The position numbers and the translations under genes were made by a program. Source: Shinisaurus crocodilurus (lineage: Eukaryota; Chordata; Lepidosauria; Squamata; Shinisauridae). From it: DNA of 64,000 nucleotides. Shown in pieces: positions 20,928 to 30,372 of this stretch (positions are counted from its first letter, which is position 1; the number at the start of each line of letters is the position of its first letter). The notes under the pieces are model-generated. The model was not told the origin of the DNA and did not search any database. It saw only the letters and a list, made by a program, of their open reading frames with translations. The stretch is from contig CM037879.1 of NCBI GenBank assembly GCA_021292165.1, positions 114,568,359 through 114,632,358 of the forward strand. The letters are read 5' to 3'.

Positions 20928-20953
20928 TGCCTTTGGTTCAAAGCAGTCAGGAA
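20928..20953. repeat. 26-bp direct repeat, right copy
   Basis: Identical to 18827-18852. It starts directly after the right-hand hAT target duplication. Confidence 0.9.
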
Positions 20954-23184
20954 GGGGGATTTCTCTTTGCTTGCTTGAAATGCCTATTGTTCTCAACTTC
21001 CAAGGATGTTTCCTAGACATTCTTATGAGGAACATAGTCTGGGCTTGTCGCCAACTGATAGCACTTTTGAAGGCATCTGGCCAGAGGGGTGTGTGGAGCA
21101 GTGGAATAGTTCATTTAAAATGCATGCTATGTACCTGGTCCTGTTTACACATGTCTGCACTTTGTATATGCACTGTGCCCATTTTTCTAACACACTCAAG
21201 GAGCCTGATTTTCCCCACCAACTGCTATCTCCTCCCCCTTCCATAAGAGAGTTGGAGTAACAGGCAATGTTCCCAGGAGATGGGTCCTCTTCTCCTTCCT
21301 GGCTGGCATGAACAAACCACATATGCAGTGTAGCAATGCAGCTAGTATCTTTTTTATACCATGGGATCCAGAGGGTTGAAATAGCAAGGTTTCCTTGCCT
21401 TTTAAAAATGTTAGCTGGGAAAGAAGGGCTTCTATTGACATTCAATGAAGTTGGCTCTTTGCTAAGCTAAGGTAATGGGTTAACCCTGTAGGTTCTGAAG
21501 TGTCTGTTTTAGCTCTGAATTAACCTGCTATTTGCTGGAAAGTTTAGTAGCCAGGAGGACTCTATGTTTAATGAAAAGAGAGGTCTGGATTCTGGGAACA
21601 AACGTTTATTGAGAAAATGAGATATGGCATGATATATATGTATTCAAAATTCAGGAATAAAAGCTAAGAAAGAATGCTGTTTTCTTTTAAATGCCACGAC
21701 TACAAATCCTAGAATGACATTTAAAATTCAGGGAATTTTAAAAAGTGTTTTGGCAATTCAGTAAGGACAGCTCCTGAAAGGGAAACATACAGAAAAATCT
21801 TGGTGCAAAAACAAACATACTTAAAAACAGCAATGGCAAATTTCAGTAATTATAAATGTTGATGTGGACTGTTTAATTGTAAAGCAAATGCAAACAGAGA
21901 TGCTATATGTGAGTCCTTCTGGATCGTCTTCTTTAACACTGCTACTGAAATATCAGCTTAACAAATATGATATGGAAATATTTTGAATGAAAATCTGCAG
22001 TCTGTTGTAGCTGCTAGTGATTTGGTTTTGTTGCTTGGGCCACATTCTTATTTGACTTTGCAAATTTCCATTTGAACACCAACTGTTACAAAGCATATGG
22101 ATTGCTGCAGTAATCCCATATGCCAAATGATAGCTGGCAGTTATCCTCGCAGATCCAGAGAATGATGAGATTACAGAGTGATTAAAACTGTGGAGACAAT
22201 ATCCTTAAATTATACGTCTAGCTTAATCTGCTTTCATGAAAATCTATACTGGCTACTTTTTAAAGTCCTCTGCTTCCTTTCCCTTTCAGAAATCTTAATA
22301 CTAGCTCAAAATGTTTATATAAATTCCCAGCTGGGTAGAAACAATATTGAGGGCTCCATCTCATTAATGGTAAATGACTGCAAAGTTCCTCTGCATCTTT
22401 CAGAATAAATAATAGCATTACTTTTTCATGATGTATCCCTGATTTTATATCACAGTCCAGATGTGCTAGGACAAGTTACAAATTAGCTTAAATAGCACAA
22501 TTCATTCAGATTAAAAGGCTTGAAATAAATTTGCTTGGGGAAAAAATGCCTTTTTTGTAATGATGGGTTTCTGTGGTATTTCAAGAATTTGGATGGTAGG
22601 GAAGAGAAGAATAATGGCAAATTTCAGCAGCTATGCCGTATGTGAACAGTTTAATTTGTAAAGCAGATACAACTTGTGCAAGGAGATATATGTACCTGAA
22701 GATTAACCTAAGTTAGGGCTATGTGTATATTCAGAAAAGCAATGCCACAGTCTGTTCTTGGGAATTATATGGCAAGGACTATGGAATTCCAGCTACTGTA
22801 CAAACAGGTGGTTGGACCAGATTTCATAATAGAGTAGACAATACTTACATTAATCATGACTAACAAGTCCCATTTCCCTAAGTATGATGAAATCTGGATC
22901 CAGCCCATCGTCTCTGATGTCTAAGAATTCATTAAGCATTGTCCAGACATTTTCTGTCTTTTCTACAGAAGATGAGAGCTAGAAATTTGCACCAAGCAAG
23001 CACCGCAGTTTCTGTTTGTGAAATGTGATTGTGAAAGAGCAGAATACACAAGAGCCCTGCCTGATTACAACTGTTATGGAAAGGGGCAGATATTTGGAGA
23101 CTGTACAGTTTTAAAATACTCCCTCAACACATACATGTATATTGATGATTAAAAGTCAACATACCTGTAACAGAAGAAATTATG
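20954..23184. other. Unassigned, mostly unique sequence
   Basis: About 2.2 kb without recognisable exons or transposons. A loose direct repeat of about 70 bases is visible between 21830-21900 and 22612-22680 (shared aatggcaaatttcag and cagtttaatt.gtaaagca). This is the longest quiet stretch in the first half of the window. Confidence 0.45.
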
Positions 23185-23665
23185 TTAAAATTCATTCATT
23201 TTAAGCATTTATATTCCACTTTTCCCCTCCAAAAAAGGAGCCACTCAAAGTGGCTTACAAAACATAAAAACAACAATATTCAATAAACAACAATAGCCAA
23301 CAATAATCAATAATCAACCCAACACATTCACAACAAGCCAAGACAATGAGCCGGTTCAGATGATCAAAATAAGCAACCCATGGACTGTTGTAGGGTTATT
23401 GGAGGGTTGCTTCCCATTCCAACAAGCCATGCTGCTTGGGATTGGATGACAAAACAAGATTACCTAACTTCCAGGGAGTTCTATGTATGATGTGCCACCA
23501 CTGAGAAAGCCTTCTTGCGCATTGCCACCAACCGTATTCCTGAAGGCAAGAGCACATGATAGCGGCGCAACAGCTGATCTTAAAGGATGGGCAGCTTCAC
23601 ACTGGAGGAGACAACCTTTCAAATAGCCTAGTCCCAAGCCATTTAGGGCTATAATGGTAATAACC
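23185..23665 (-). mobile_element. LINE 3'-end fragment (L2/CR1-like)
   Basis: On the minus strand it ends around ttgtaagccactttgagtgg, followed by the ggaggggaaaagtggaatat stem and AT-rich tail; upstream lies agggctttaaag-like and ggcagccttctt-like sequence seen in related lizard LINE 3' regions. An inverted-repeat piece (23340-23420, cggttcagatgatcaaaata) seems to be inserted. No coding motif remains. Confidence 0.5.
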
Positions 23666-23845
23666 AAAAGAATGCCTCTCCCAGCCACACATAGCTGTGG
23701 CGGAGGGGAACAATTTGCGCACGGGGGGAATAACGGATCAGAACACAATGGTCTGATATTTTATCTTCCAATCAGGGGGCAGAATGGGAGGGGCAGTAGA
23801 GCCATTATTAGGCTCTCATGCCTCTCCCTCTGCCTCCTTTAGTTT

Positions 23846-23997
23846 ATGGGGGGTTACACGAACCTTGTCTCCGCTCGGGGTTCTCCACGGCTTGGCTCTC
23901 CGCCGCCATGGCTGCCTGAGCTCGATCTTCTGAGTGGCGTTGAGCATTCTCCACGCCGCTCGAGCTCCCGGCGCCGCTCGAGCCTCAGTCCCCCGTC
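23846..23997 (+). pseudogene. Possible gag N-terminal remnant
   Basis: A frame beginning MGGYTNLVSARGSPRLGS lies between a leader-like region and the GC-rich insertion. Its Ser/Arg/Pro-rich composition could be a gag N-terminus. There is no recognisable domain; assignment rests on position only. Confidence 0.3.
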
Positions 23998-24325
23998 GCG
24001 TCACTTCTGCCTGCTCCAGCGCGCTGGACCCCCGCGCTATGTTTTTGATGGGGGGAACCAGGGCAACAGGGCTTAAACAGCCCTGTTGCCCTGGTTTCCC
24101 CCGCCAAAAACATAGTGCGGGGGTCCAGCACACCGGAGCAGGGTCCCATCGTGTCACTTCCGCCTATGCCGGAAGTGACAGGACGGGACCAGCGCGGGCG
24201 GCGCGGGCGGCTCTTCGCGGAGAGCCGAGCCGAGGAGCCGCCAGACACCTGAAGGTAGGCCCGCACGAGCCTCGCATGGGTGCGAGCGGGGCCGAGTTCG
24301 GCCCCGCTCAGCCAGCGTGAGGCAA
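23998..24325. mobile_element. GC-rich insertion in the DIRS/Ngaro-like element
   Basis: A sharply GC-rich block that interrupts the gag region. It holds the long palindrome at 24012-24140 and then cacttccgcctatgccggaag, agcgcgggcggcgcgggcgg and gagcggggccgagttcggcc. The later part is homologous to 25870-26060, and its gcggggccgagttcggcccc motif resembles the core of the Tigger-like element at 9600-9655. It may be the centre of a longer Tigger-like element, but no TA-flanked ends were found. Confidence 0.55.
24012..24140. repeat. GC-rich palindromic module, copy 2
   Basis: Arms of about 62 bases: tgctccagcgcgctggaccc at the left pairs with gggtccagcacaccggagca at the right, with ccagggcaacagggc / gccctgttgccctgg next to the centre at 24073-24077. 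A few mismatches occur. The core matches 20650-20695 at 45 of 46 positions. Confidence 0.85.
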
Positions 24326-24706
24326 GCAGTTACATCCCTACTTAGTTATGTCATTTACATGGGAATTGTCCAACAGGAGTTCCCTGAACGTGGCATTGTG
24401 TTAACTAAGTACTTAGATATAATCTACCGTGCTTATTCTAGTTTTGAAGGGAGTGCCTGGCTCACATACGACAAGGCCTTCCACAGGAAGGCCGCTTTCG
24501 ATCACTCCCTTCGTTGGGATTTTACAGACAATGAACTCTGGATGGAGTCCATGATTCCGGCGCATCCAGTGGCTGGTGACCAGTCAGACAGAGGCCATTT
24601 GTTGTTGCATCCTCCACCTACTCCTGCACCTAAGGCTGGGGCGGGCCGGACGGGTTCAATCCCAATTGTCTTGTTGGGAATTCCTGTCCAAAGAAGCTTG
24701 CAGTAG
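24326..24706 (+). pseudogene. DIRS/Ngaro-like gag
   Basis: The frame reads YLDIIYRAYSSFEGSAW, then YDKAFHRKAAFDHSLRWDFT and NELWMESM. This layout (Y...IYRAY...W..YD..FR..AA....WG..D..LW) is seen in gag-like proteins of vertebrate DIRS/Ngaro elements. The gag protein packages the RNA. The frame is lost at 24706 and picks up in the +1-shifted frame 24576-24875. Confidence 0.65.
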
Positions 24707-24777
24707 GCCAGATTGTAATTTCAGACACGCCTGTGCGGTCCGCAATGGGAATCACCCCTCTGCTTCATGCAACTGGG
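24672..24777 (+). pseudogene. DIRS/Ngaro-like gag zinc-binding motif
   Basis: CWEFLSKEACSRPDCNFRHA followed by a second cluster ending HPSASC: a C-x7-C-x4-C-x3-H arrangement like a CCCH zinc finger, then N-HP...C. DIRS/Ngaro gag proteins usually carry 'CW.FN.G.C....C.F.H.C' here. The cysteines and histidine are intact. Confidence 0.65.
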
Positions 24778-24787
24778 TGCGAGGATC

Positions 24788-25186
24788 TAGGGGTCGCCCC
24801 AGAACTGGTGCTGGGGCCAGGAATACACAGGGGGCTTCTGGTTCAGCTCCGAGAAAAGGGGCCCACACCAATTAAATTACCTTCTTTAAATCCATTGTTG
24901 GTCAAATACCCACGTAGCGAAGATGCATTATATCTCCGTGATGGGTTTCATTTTGGTTTCCGTATTCCCTATCAGGGCCCCAGAGTGCGCAGGATGGGTC
25001 GGAACCAGTCTTCCGTGGCCGCCTTACACTCCATTGTCCTTCTAAAATATCTAAGGAGATGGAGGCCGGCAGGGTCCTGGACACTTTCCGGCTTTGCTTC
25101 TCCCATTCTCAGTGTTTCTCCTCTGTGTGTCGTCCCAAAGAAGGCATTTGGTGAATTCCACCTTATACATAATTTCTTTCCCTAAG
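24788..25186 (+). pseudogene. DIRS/Ngaro-like reverse transcriptase, N-terminal part
   Basis: In the frame 24733-25185 residues near 45-150 read TPIKLPSLNPLLVKYPRSED, LYLRDGFHFGFRIPYQGP, and VSPLCVVPKKAFGEFHLIHN. The last block corresponds to RT motif 1/2 ('SPLGVVPKK.PGEFRLIH.LS.P') of DIRS-type enzymes. A one-base shift near 25184 breaks the frame, after which PKGESVSDAIP is readable in the next frame. The palm with its catalytic aspartates is deleted between about 25220 and 25290. Confidence 0.75.
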
Positions 25187-25289
25187 GGTGAGTCAGTCAG
25201 TGATGCTATTCCTTTGCATCTTTGCTCAGAGAAAAAATAAGGCCCTTTCTGATGAGTTAGTCGGTGAGAAGACCAAAGCTCTTTCAACT

Positions 25290-25485
25290 CGGCTGACATT
25301 TTGGGGATAGAACTAGATTCTGTGGCCCAGACTTCCCGTTTACCTTTTTCTAAATTGAGGGCTTTGCAGGTATTAAGTCAGCTGCTTCAACTGCAGCAGT
25401 TAGTTGGTCATTGAATTTTGCCTGCCAGATGACAGCCCCTGGTTGAGCCTTTTTTGCGGCGTCTTTCTGCCGCCATGCAGGGCCT
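25290..25485 (+). pseudogene. DIRS/Ngaro-like RNase H region
   Basis: GIELDSVAQTSRLPFSKLRA is followed by LLQLQQLVGH and, after in-frame damage, FLRRLSAAMQGL. This matches the connection and RNase H start of DIRS-type polyproteins ('FLGIE.D......RLP..KL', 'L.SL.G.LNFAC....PGR.F.RRL'). Stop codons and small indels interrupt it. Confidence 0.7.
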
Positions 25486-25760
25486 TTGCAGGCTGCTATG
25501 CACCTAGCTTACACAAAAGCAGGTAGGGAATTCTCTGATTTCCGTTTGGCACGTGAGCTGCCTGGCGTTTGGCCAGTCCCAGTGGAGCATCTCCTCCACT
25601 ACTGTGCCTTTTTCCACAAGCAAGGGAGGTCAGTCAGGACCTTTCGTGGTAAATTGACTGCCTTGGCCTTTTGTCTAAGACCAAGGGCTGCGCGGAATTT
25701 AACGGAATTTCAGGGTCCATTGAATGTTGTTGGGCTGGGCACGTGCCTGTCCACCCATTC
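25486..25760 (+). pseudogene. DIRS/Ngaro-like recombinase N-terminal domain
   Basis: The frame reads WPVPVEHLLHYCAFFHKQGR, then SVRTFRGKLTALAFCLR. This corresponds to the SAM-like N-terminal domain of the DIRS tyrosine recombinase ('WP.PV..VLHYC..L...G.A..TIRG.L.ALAF'). The catalytic domain with its R-H-R-Y residues is not found downstream, where a GC-rich module begins. A copy of part of this region lies at 15793-15839. Confidence 0.65.
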
Positions 25761-25861
25761 CTGACTCCTGCGTTCCCGTATCAAACTCGTGGCAAGGTCT
25801 AAGTTTGACCAGTCTGGCCATGCCATGCCCTCCAATTTTCAGACCCGTCTGTTACCTGCCG

Positions 25862-26065
25862 CAGCTGCCAGGGGTCCAGCGTGCCTGCGCAGGGTTCCGT
25901 CGCATCATTTCCGGTCCCGGAAGTGACGCGACGGGACGGACAGCGCGGGCGGCTTGCCGCGGAGAGGGCGAGCCGCCCCGAAGAACAAGGTAAGGCCTCG
26001 CTGGGCGTGAGCGGGGCCAATTTCGGCCTCGTTTCTGCCCAGCGAGGCTCGTTTTTACAAGCCTA
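25862..26065. repeat. GC-rich module related to 24110-24320
   Basis: ggggtccagcgtgcctgcgc, cggaagtgacgcgacgggac, gacagcgcgggcggcttgcc and gagcggggccaatttcggcc occur in the same order as in 24113-24305. It lacks the long palindrome. It replaces or interrupts the recombinase catalytic region. Confidence 0.6.
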
Positions 26066-26077
26066 TTTATGATACCT

Positions 26078-26223
26078 CATCCTGGCATTTCCTTGGCCAG
26101 GAGGGAGCTGTATATAGAGAGGATGGGGTTCACCTGTTGATCATTGGGCTGTACATCTTGGAGGATCTGCAAAGGGCCCTGCTTGGATTTCTTCTGGCAG
26201 GTGGGGGAGAGGACACTAAGTAA
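26078..26223 (+). pseudogene. SGNH-hydrolase C-terminal remnant
   Basis: One frame, closed by the stop at 26221, reads SSWHFLGQEGAVYREDGVHL and then LYILEDLQRALLGFLLAG. The DGVHL block fits the catalytic D-x-x-H of SGNH/GDSL hydrolases. Such a domain is encoded downstream of the recombinase in Ngaro-type retrotransposons, where its role is not settled. The upstream G-D-S and G-x-N blocks are absent. Confidence 0.6.
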
Positions 26224-26700
26224 CCTTGTCTCTCTCTGTGGCGGTTCAGTGCGGGATTAGGCAGTTTTAGGGGCTCGGTGATCATCCTATGGCACCTTTC
26301 AGGTGAGAGGCGTGCCTGAGGCTCCTGCCGCCGACTGCCTCACGGCTCGGTTGTGCCGAGATAAGGCACGTCTCTGAGGTCTTCCTACCTCACCTGGCAG
26401 TACCTCACGGGCCGGTCGAGGCTGACTGCAGGAAAGACCTTCCAGCACCATGTGGTGTTAAGCAAAGAGGGGATGACTTGGATGCCGTCACCCTCCTTTG
26501 CTGGATATTTCGCCCTATAGCAATGGTGACCGGCTGATAGCCGGTGTAATTAGTACCCGCACTTTGTTCCCTTCATAGATCTCCTATTGATGATTCAATA
26601 AATGTGGCCCATTACTTTTACCACAATTTGTACCCTACAACTGTGTCTGAGTCGTTATTTCTCCTCTACGCGTGCAAATAAACTGGCAGCCAACAGAGTC
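26224..26700 (+). mobile_element. 3' non-coding region of the DIRS/Ngaro-like element
   Basis: It includes repeated cctcac/tgcctcacggctcgg-like segments (26330-26420), AATAAA at 26598-26603, and a run to about 26690. These could hold the split terminal repeats, but no matching left copy was identified. Confidence 0.4.
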
Positions 26701-26887
26701 AGTACATCATTTCTTTATCACTGTATCTTTAGACCTTTTAGCCAAGGTGGAAAAATGATGAAACATACCTCAAACAGCTTAACAAACCATATAAATTTAA
26801 CTCTAGGAGTCTAGTGATATTAAATTGCCTGGTATATGATAGATGGGGGGGGGGGCTATTTCTTAGCTAATGTCATGGAACGCTGGC

Positions 26888-27040
26888 TCAGCTTGTCTTG
26901 AGTGTGGAAAGCTAAGCAGGGTCAAGCCTGGTTATTACTTGGATGGGAGACCCCTCCTCTAGTTTCCTGCATTGAGCAGGGGGTTGGACTCGATAGCCTT
27001 GTAGGCTCCTTCCAACTCTATAATCTATGAAATCTATGAA
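26888..27040 (+). mobile_element. 5S rRNA-derived SINE with CR1-type tail
   Basis: Bases 26888-26952 match the 3' two-thirds of vertebrate 5S rRNA: aaagctaagcagggtc (A-box region of the 5S internal promoter) and ggttattacttggatgggag (C-box region). After a linker, 26970-27040 reads gggggttggactcgatagcc, ctccttccaactctataatc, tatgaaatctatgaa, the conserved CR1 3' end with its short terminal repeats. The combination of a Pol III promoter and a LINE tail is the SINE design; a CR1 reverse transcriptase would be the likely partner (inference). Confidence 0.8.
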
Positions 27041-27358
27041 AGGTAACTAAAAGCAACTATCAGTGAAATTGCCTGGAGCTTCAAATAAATTATTACCACA
27101 ATGGAGTCATATGTTTTTCTTTAGTAATTATAGTATTAATAATTAATCTGCTAATAATGCATTAGGGCTTCTGATATTAGTAAATAAGCTAGCTAGTTAT
27201 TGCCATATAATATGGAAGACACAATTGACATCTCTATTTAATACGGAAGGAATTAATGATCCTTTTAAAATGGGCAGAACCAAGTTCTTTATTTACCAAG
27301 GATAAAATGTGGTTTAGTACATTGAACCAAATAGTTTCACTGAGAGGAAACAAGTGTA

Positions 27359-27395
<37 letters not shown>

Positions 27396-27414
27396 ATAAT
27401 AATAATAATAATAA
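27359..27414. repeat. (ATT)n(AAT)n microsatellite
   Basis: About eleven ATT units are followed by about seven AAT units; the two halves are reverse complements and could form a hairpin. Confidence 0.95.
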
Positions 27415-27962
27415 TGTTGTAGAATATGTAAGTAAAATAGTATGAATGAAATGATCATTTGAAGAGGTTTCCAGGTTTATGGGGTTAGTGGAATCCTGTC
27501 CCATTAAATGAATGACACAGGTTACTGTAAGGAAATGATACTATCCATTATATGACTATTAGTAATTTAAAGGAAATCCAGTCAATATGATATTTTGATA
27601 TGTTACTGTTATAATAGCACTATAGTATTAAGCATAATATGTAATTTGGCCCCAGGGATCTCCCTGGGTATCCTGGGGGAAAAAACTTAATTTGTAAATT
27701 AAAACAGAGAACAAGGGGAAATAACCCAGTAGGAATGAGCATGCTTATTGCCATCCACGAGGCACAGAATGTTGGGTAATTGAGCATCATTTGCAGGTGT
27801 GGAGAAAATGGGGGTAAGGAAGAGAGCGTGAATTAGCCCTAACAGCGTATAGTACCCCAGACAGGGAGATTATGGTCAGGGATGCACATCATGAGACACT
27901 TATCCTCTGACTCTAATTCCCATGTCCCCTCCCATCCATCCAGTCCAAGGTGCTATAACTAA

Positions 27963-28070
27963 GCAAGGGGTAGACAACCTGGTGCCCTCCAGCTGACAAT
28001 GCCCAGAATCCCTGACTATTTCCCAATGCCGGCTGAGACTGATGGGAGTTGTAGTCCAAAACATCTAGAC
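27963..28070. mobile_element. Palindromic MITE ('aactcccatcagcccc' family)
   Basis: gtagacaacctggtgccctc, then gactgatgggagttgtagtc and caaaacatct. The left arm is worn. Confidence 0.6.
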
Positions 28071-29181
28071 TTTTGAAAAATATTGTAAAATATAAGATAT
28101 ATATACATTGTATTCATTGTTTATTTGTAATTAATATAAGATATAACAATTTTGTAAAGTTATAAAAATTTTGGAATAATTTTGATCACAGTGGCCTAGG
28201 CTTTCTTTAACCAGCAAAACATCTAGAGGGCAACAGATTGTATACCTTCTGCCTGCTATACATTGTTTAAGGGCACTGACCACTTTGAAACTAAATGAGT
28301 CCTCCTGGGGACCAATTTATTAGAACTGGAGGGATAGCATTTTGTCCTATCCTCTTTACCCTGATGGACTGTTTCAGCAGTGAAGGGCACACAGCTTGCC
28401 AAGAACCTCCATTTTCTTTTTGTGTTCCAACTGTCTGTAAGATTCCATTTGTCCAGGCTGAATTTGCATGTCATGATACAACCACCTGCACGTGGGCTAT
28501 CTCAGGTGTCTCTAGCTCCAGGGTCACAGCAAGGCTCTCTTAAGTGGACTGAATGATCTCAGCTGCGCTCCTGTGGGAACTGTTCCCTGCCTTCCCACTA
28601 GGGGTTTGAGACTGCTGTCGCAGGCAGCCTGCAATTGGCTAACAGAGATCTTCTTGGAATTGTTAGGGGCTTGAACATAAAAAGAAGGGGTCTGTAGCTG
28701 TCTTTTGTTTTTGTGTTTCATCTTGCTTTCGGCTTGTAACTTTGAGCATCTCCTTTTGGGGCCCTGTCCTAATGAAGACCAGTGCCTAGGTATGTAAAGA
28801 CTGGTGTAGGTAACTTTTGTTATTTTCTGCCTGAAGTATTGTTTCCAAACCTTACTATGGTTCTTGTATGCCTTGTTATTCCCTTTCCCAATGTAAATAA
28901 GCTTAACACCTACCTCAAGAGCAGTGTGGGCTTCCTTCCAAGTGAGCCTTGGTACTAAATTCAGAGCCTCGTTTCATTATTGCTACTGTTTAATGTTTAG
29001 GCCTAGGGCTTCCAGATAGAGTGTGCTGGCTTGCACCCTTATTTCTTAAGCCCTAAAGTAGAAGGATCCCGTAGGATCATGAGATTCCCTGGCTCAGGCT
29101 GAGGTGGATATAAGGGGTGCTGGCAGCCTAGTTTGATAATTGTTTGCCCCGCCTACACTGCCAGGAGTTACAGAAACCCCC
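28071..29181. other. Unassigned sequence, possibly with an old LTR-like piece
   Basis: No exon is seen. Around 28600-28930 a U3-like stretch (cataaaaagaagg) and a possible signal aaataagctt occur in the order expected of an LTR, but no TG...CA boundary or duplication could be set. Confidence 0.35.
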
Positions 29182-29775
29182 TGTGAGGGATTGAGGCCTA
29201 CACAGGATTGGGTTTGTTGAGGCCTACACAGGCTTAAGTTTGTTGAAGCCTGAAGGCCCAAACACTCCAGGATGGGAGGGGGAGTTTGAGAGTTTTAGTT
29301 TACCCAATAGAAGTTAAGAATTAGATATCCTATTCAAGGTCACATGATTATAACCTTCCATTCCTGGGAAGGCTATATGTGTGTGGGGTGTGGTCAGCTA
29401 GCAGCAGTGGGAGCCTGACTGCAGAAGCAGAGAAACAGCAGAGAGAGAGAGAGAGAAGAGAAACTGGCTGCATAGGAGATAGGTAGCCTGAAGTTAATCT
29501 AGAGAACATTGGATTGATTGTTTGTTTGTTTTATTTTTTCATACTTGCTTTTGAATTATAACCACTCTATTAAGTAAAGACCCTCATATAATAAGTAAAG
29601 TGCTGTTGTTTACCCTGGTTTGTTGGAGTGACTTAGTCACCACTCCTAAAGCCTTTCCCAAGCTACTGGAACCAGGCAAAGGATTTGATCTCCTAGAACG
29701 GGAGAAACTTTGAGAAGAGGCAGAGATCTTCCAAAGGGCAGATCAAGGGGTCCCTGTAGTAGCGGAACCTTGACA
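29182..29775 (+). mobile_element. Retroviral-type solo LTR
   Basis: The 594-bp unit begins TGTGAGGG and ends CCTTGACA (inverted match 6 of 8, with TG...CA ends). It is flanked by CCCCC on both sides (29177-29181 and 29776-29780), a 5-bp target duplication of low complexity. A TATA-like ggctatatgtg is near 29370 and a GA-run at 29439-29457. The polyadenylation signal is not canonical; attaagtaaagacc or ataagtaaagtg near 29575-29605 may serve. No internal retroviral sequence is next to it. Confidence 0.55.
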
Positions 29776-30254
29776 CCCCCTTCCTCCCTTTAGAGAGCCC
29801 TTAAGCTTAAAGTATCTAAAATAGGGCTGTGTTCCATTAGATGTAGATTCCACCACACCATTCTTCCCACAGTGTAGGAAAATGAAATCAAAGTACCCTG
29901 CATCTATACTATACTGTTCAGGTTCAGACTAGATGAGCAGCTTCCTGCTCAATTAGGACTGAATCTCAGCAGTCAGCACTATAGGGCAATGGTGGTACAA
30001 TGCTGGACTGCTGAAGTTCAGAACTAGCTGTTCAAGATGATATTCATGTAGTAGGCTTGCACTATAGGGAAGAATTTCTCAGTTGTTTATCTCACCACCA
30101 GACAAATATTTGTGGGTCCCCAGTTTGATGGTTCTATTTCTAATCTCTAGCTTAAAAAAATCTTTATCTTGGAGGAAAGCTGGCCCCTTTGAGGGAATCA
30201 TATTTTATACAGCGTAACAGCATATAGATTATTCAGTTATGCATATCGTGTAAT

Positions 30255-30313
30255 TGTGCAATCCTATGCAGGTCTTACTAAATCCTATTAAGTTCAGTGG
30301 GTCTTTCTCCCAG
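30255..30313. repeat. Short MITE-like repeat ('ctgcaatcctatgc' family), partial
   Basis: gtgcaatcctatgcaggtct ... ttaagttcagtgggtctttc ... cccaggtaggga. Confidence 0.55.
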
Positions 30314-30315
30314 GT

Positions 30316-30372
30316 AGGGACCATAACTCATGTGCTTTGCATGCAGAAGGTCCCAGGTTCAATCCCTGGCAT
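30316..30372 (+). pseudogene. tRNA-Ala(TGC)-type SINE fragment
   Basis: tgctttgcatgcagaaggtc is an anticodon arm with TGC in the loop, and ccaggttcaatccctggcat is a T arm with the B box ggttcaatcc. This resembles tRNA-Ala. The D arm is damaged (ccataactcatg, with the A box incomplete), and the acceptor stem does not pair, so it is a SINE-derived pseudogene and not a functional tRNA. A worse copy is at 15489-15550. Confidence 0.7.

Larger units (their letters stand above)
23672..26700 (+). mobile_element. DIRS/Ngaro-like tyrosine-recombinase retrotransposon (decayed)
   Basis: Five coding remnants occur in the order gag, reverse transcriptase, RNase H, tyrosine-recombinase N-terminus and SGNH hydrolase end. 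That gene order, with a SGNH (GDSL) hydrolase, is known from Ngaro-type elements of the DIRS order, which integrate through a recombinase and lack classic LTRs. Here the RT palm and the recombinase catalytic part are deleted, there is a frameshift after 25185, and two GC-rich modules interrupt it. The 5' boundary near 23672 and the 3' boundary near 26700 are estimates; I could not identify the split terminal repeats expected of Ngaro. Confidence 0.75.

Noticed and set aside
26888..26952. Possible functional 5S rRNA gene.
   Set aside because: The first third of 5S rRNA is missing and the sequence runs into a CR1 tail.
28560..28940. Possible third LTR (TATA-like cataaaaagaagg and a later aaataagctt).
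   Set aside because: No TG...CA edges, inverted ends or duplication could be placed.
30316..30372. Possible functional tRNA-Ala gene.
   Set aside because: The T arm and anticodon arm are good, but the D arm is damaged and no acceptor stem forms; it fits a tRNA-derived SINE.
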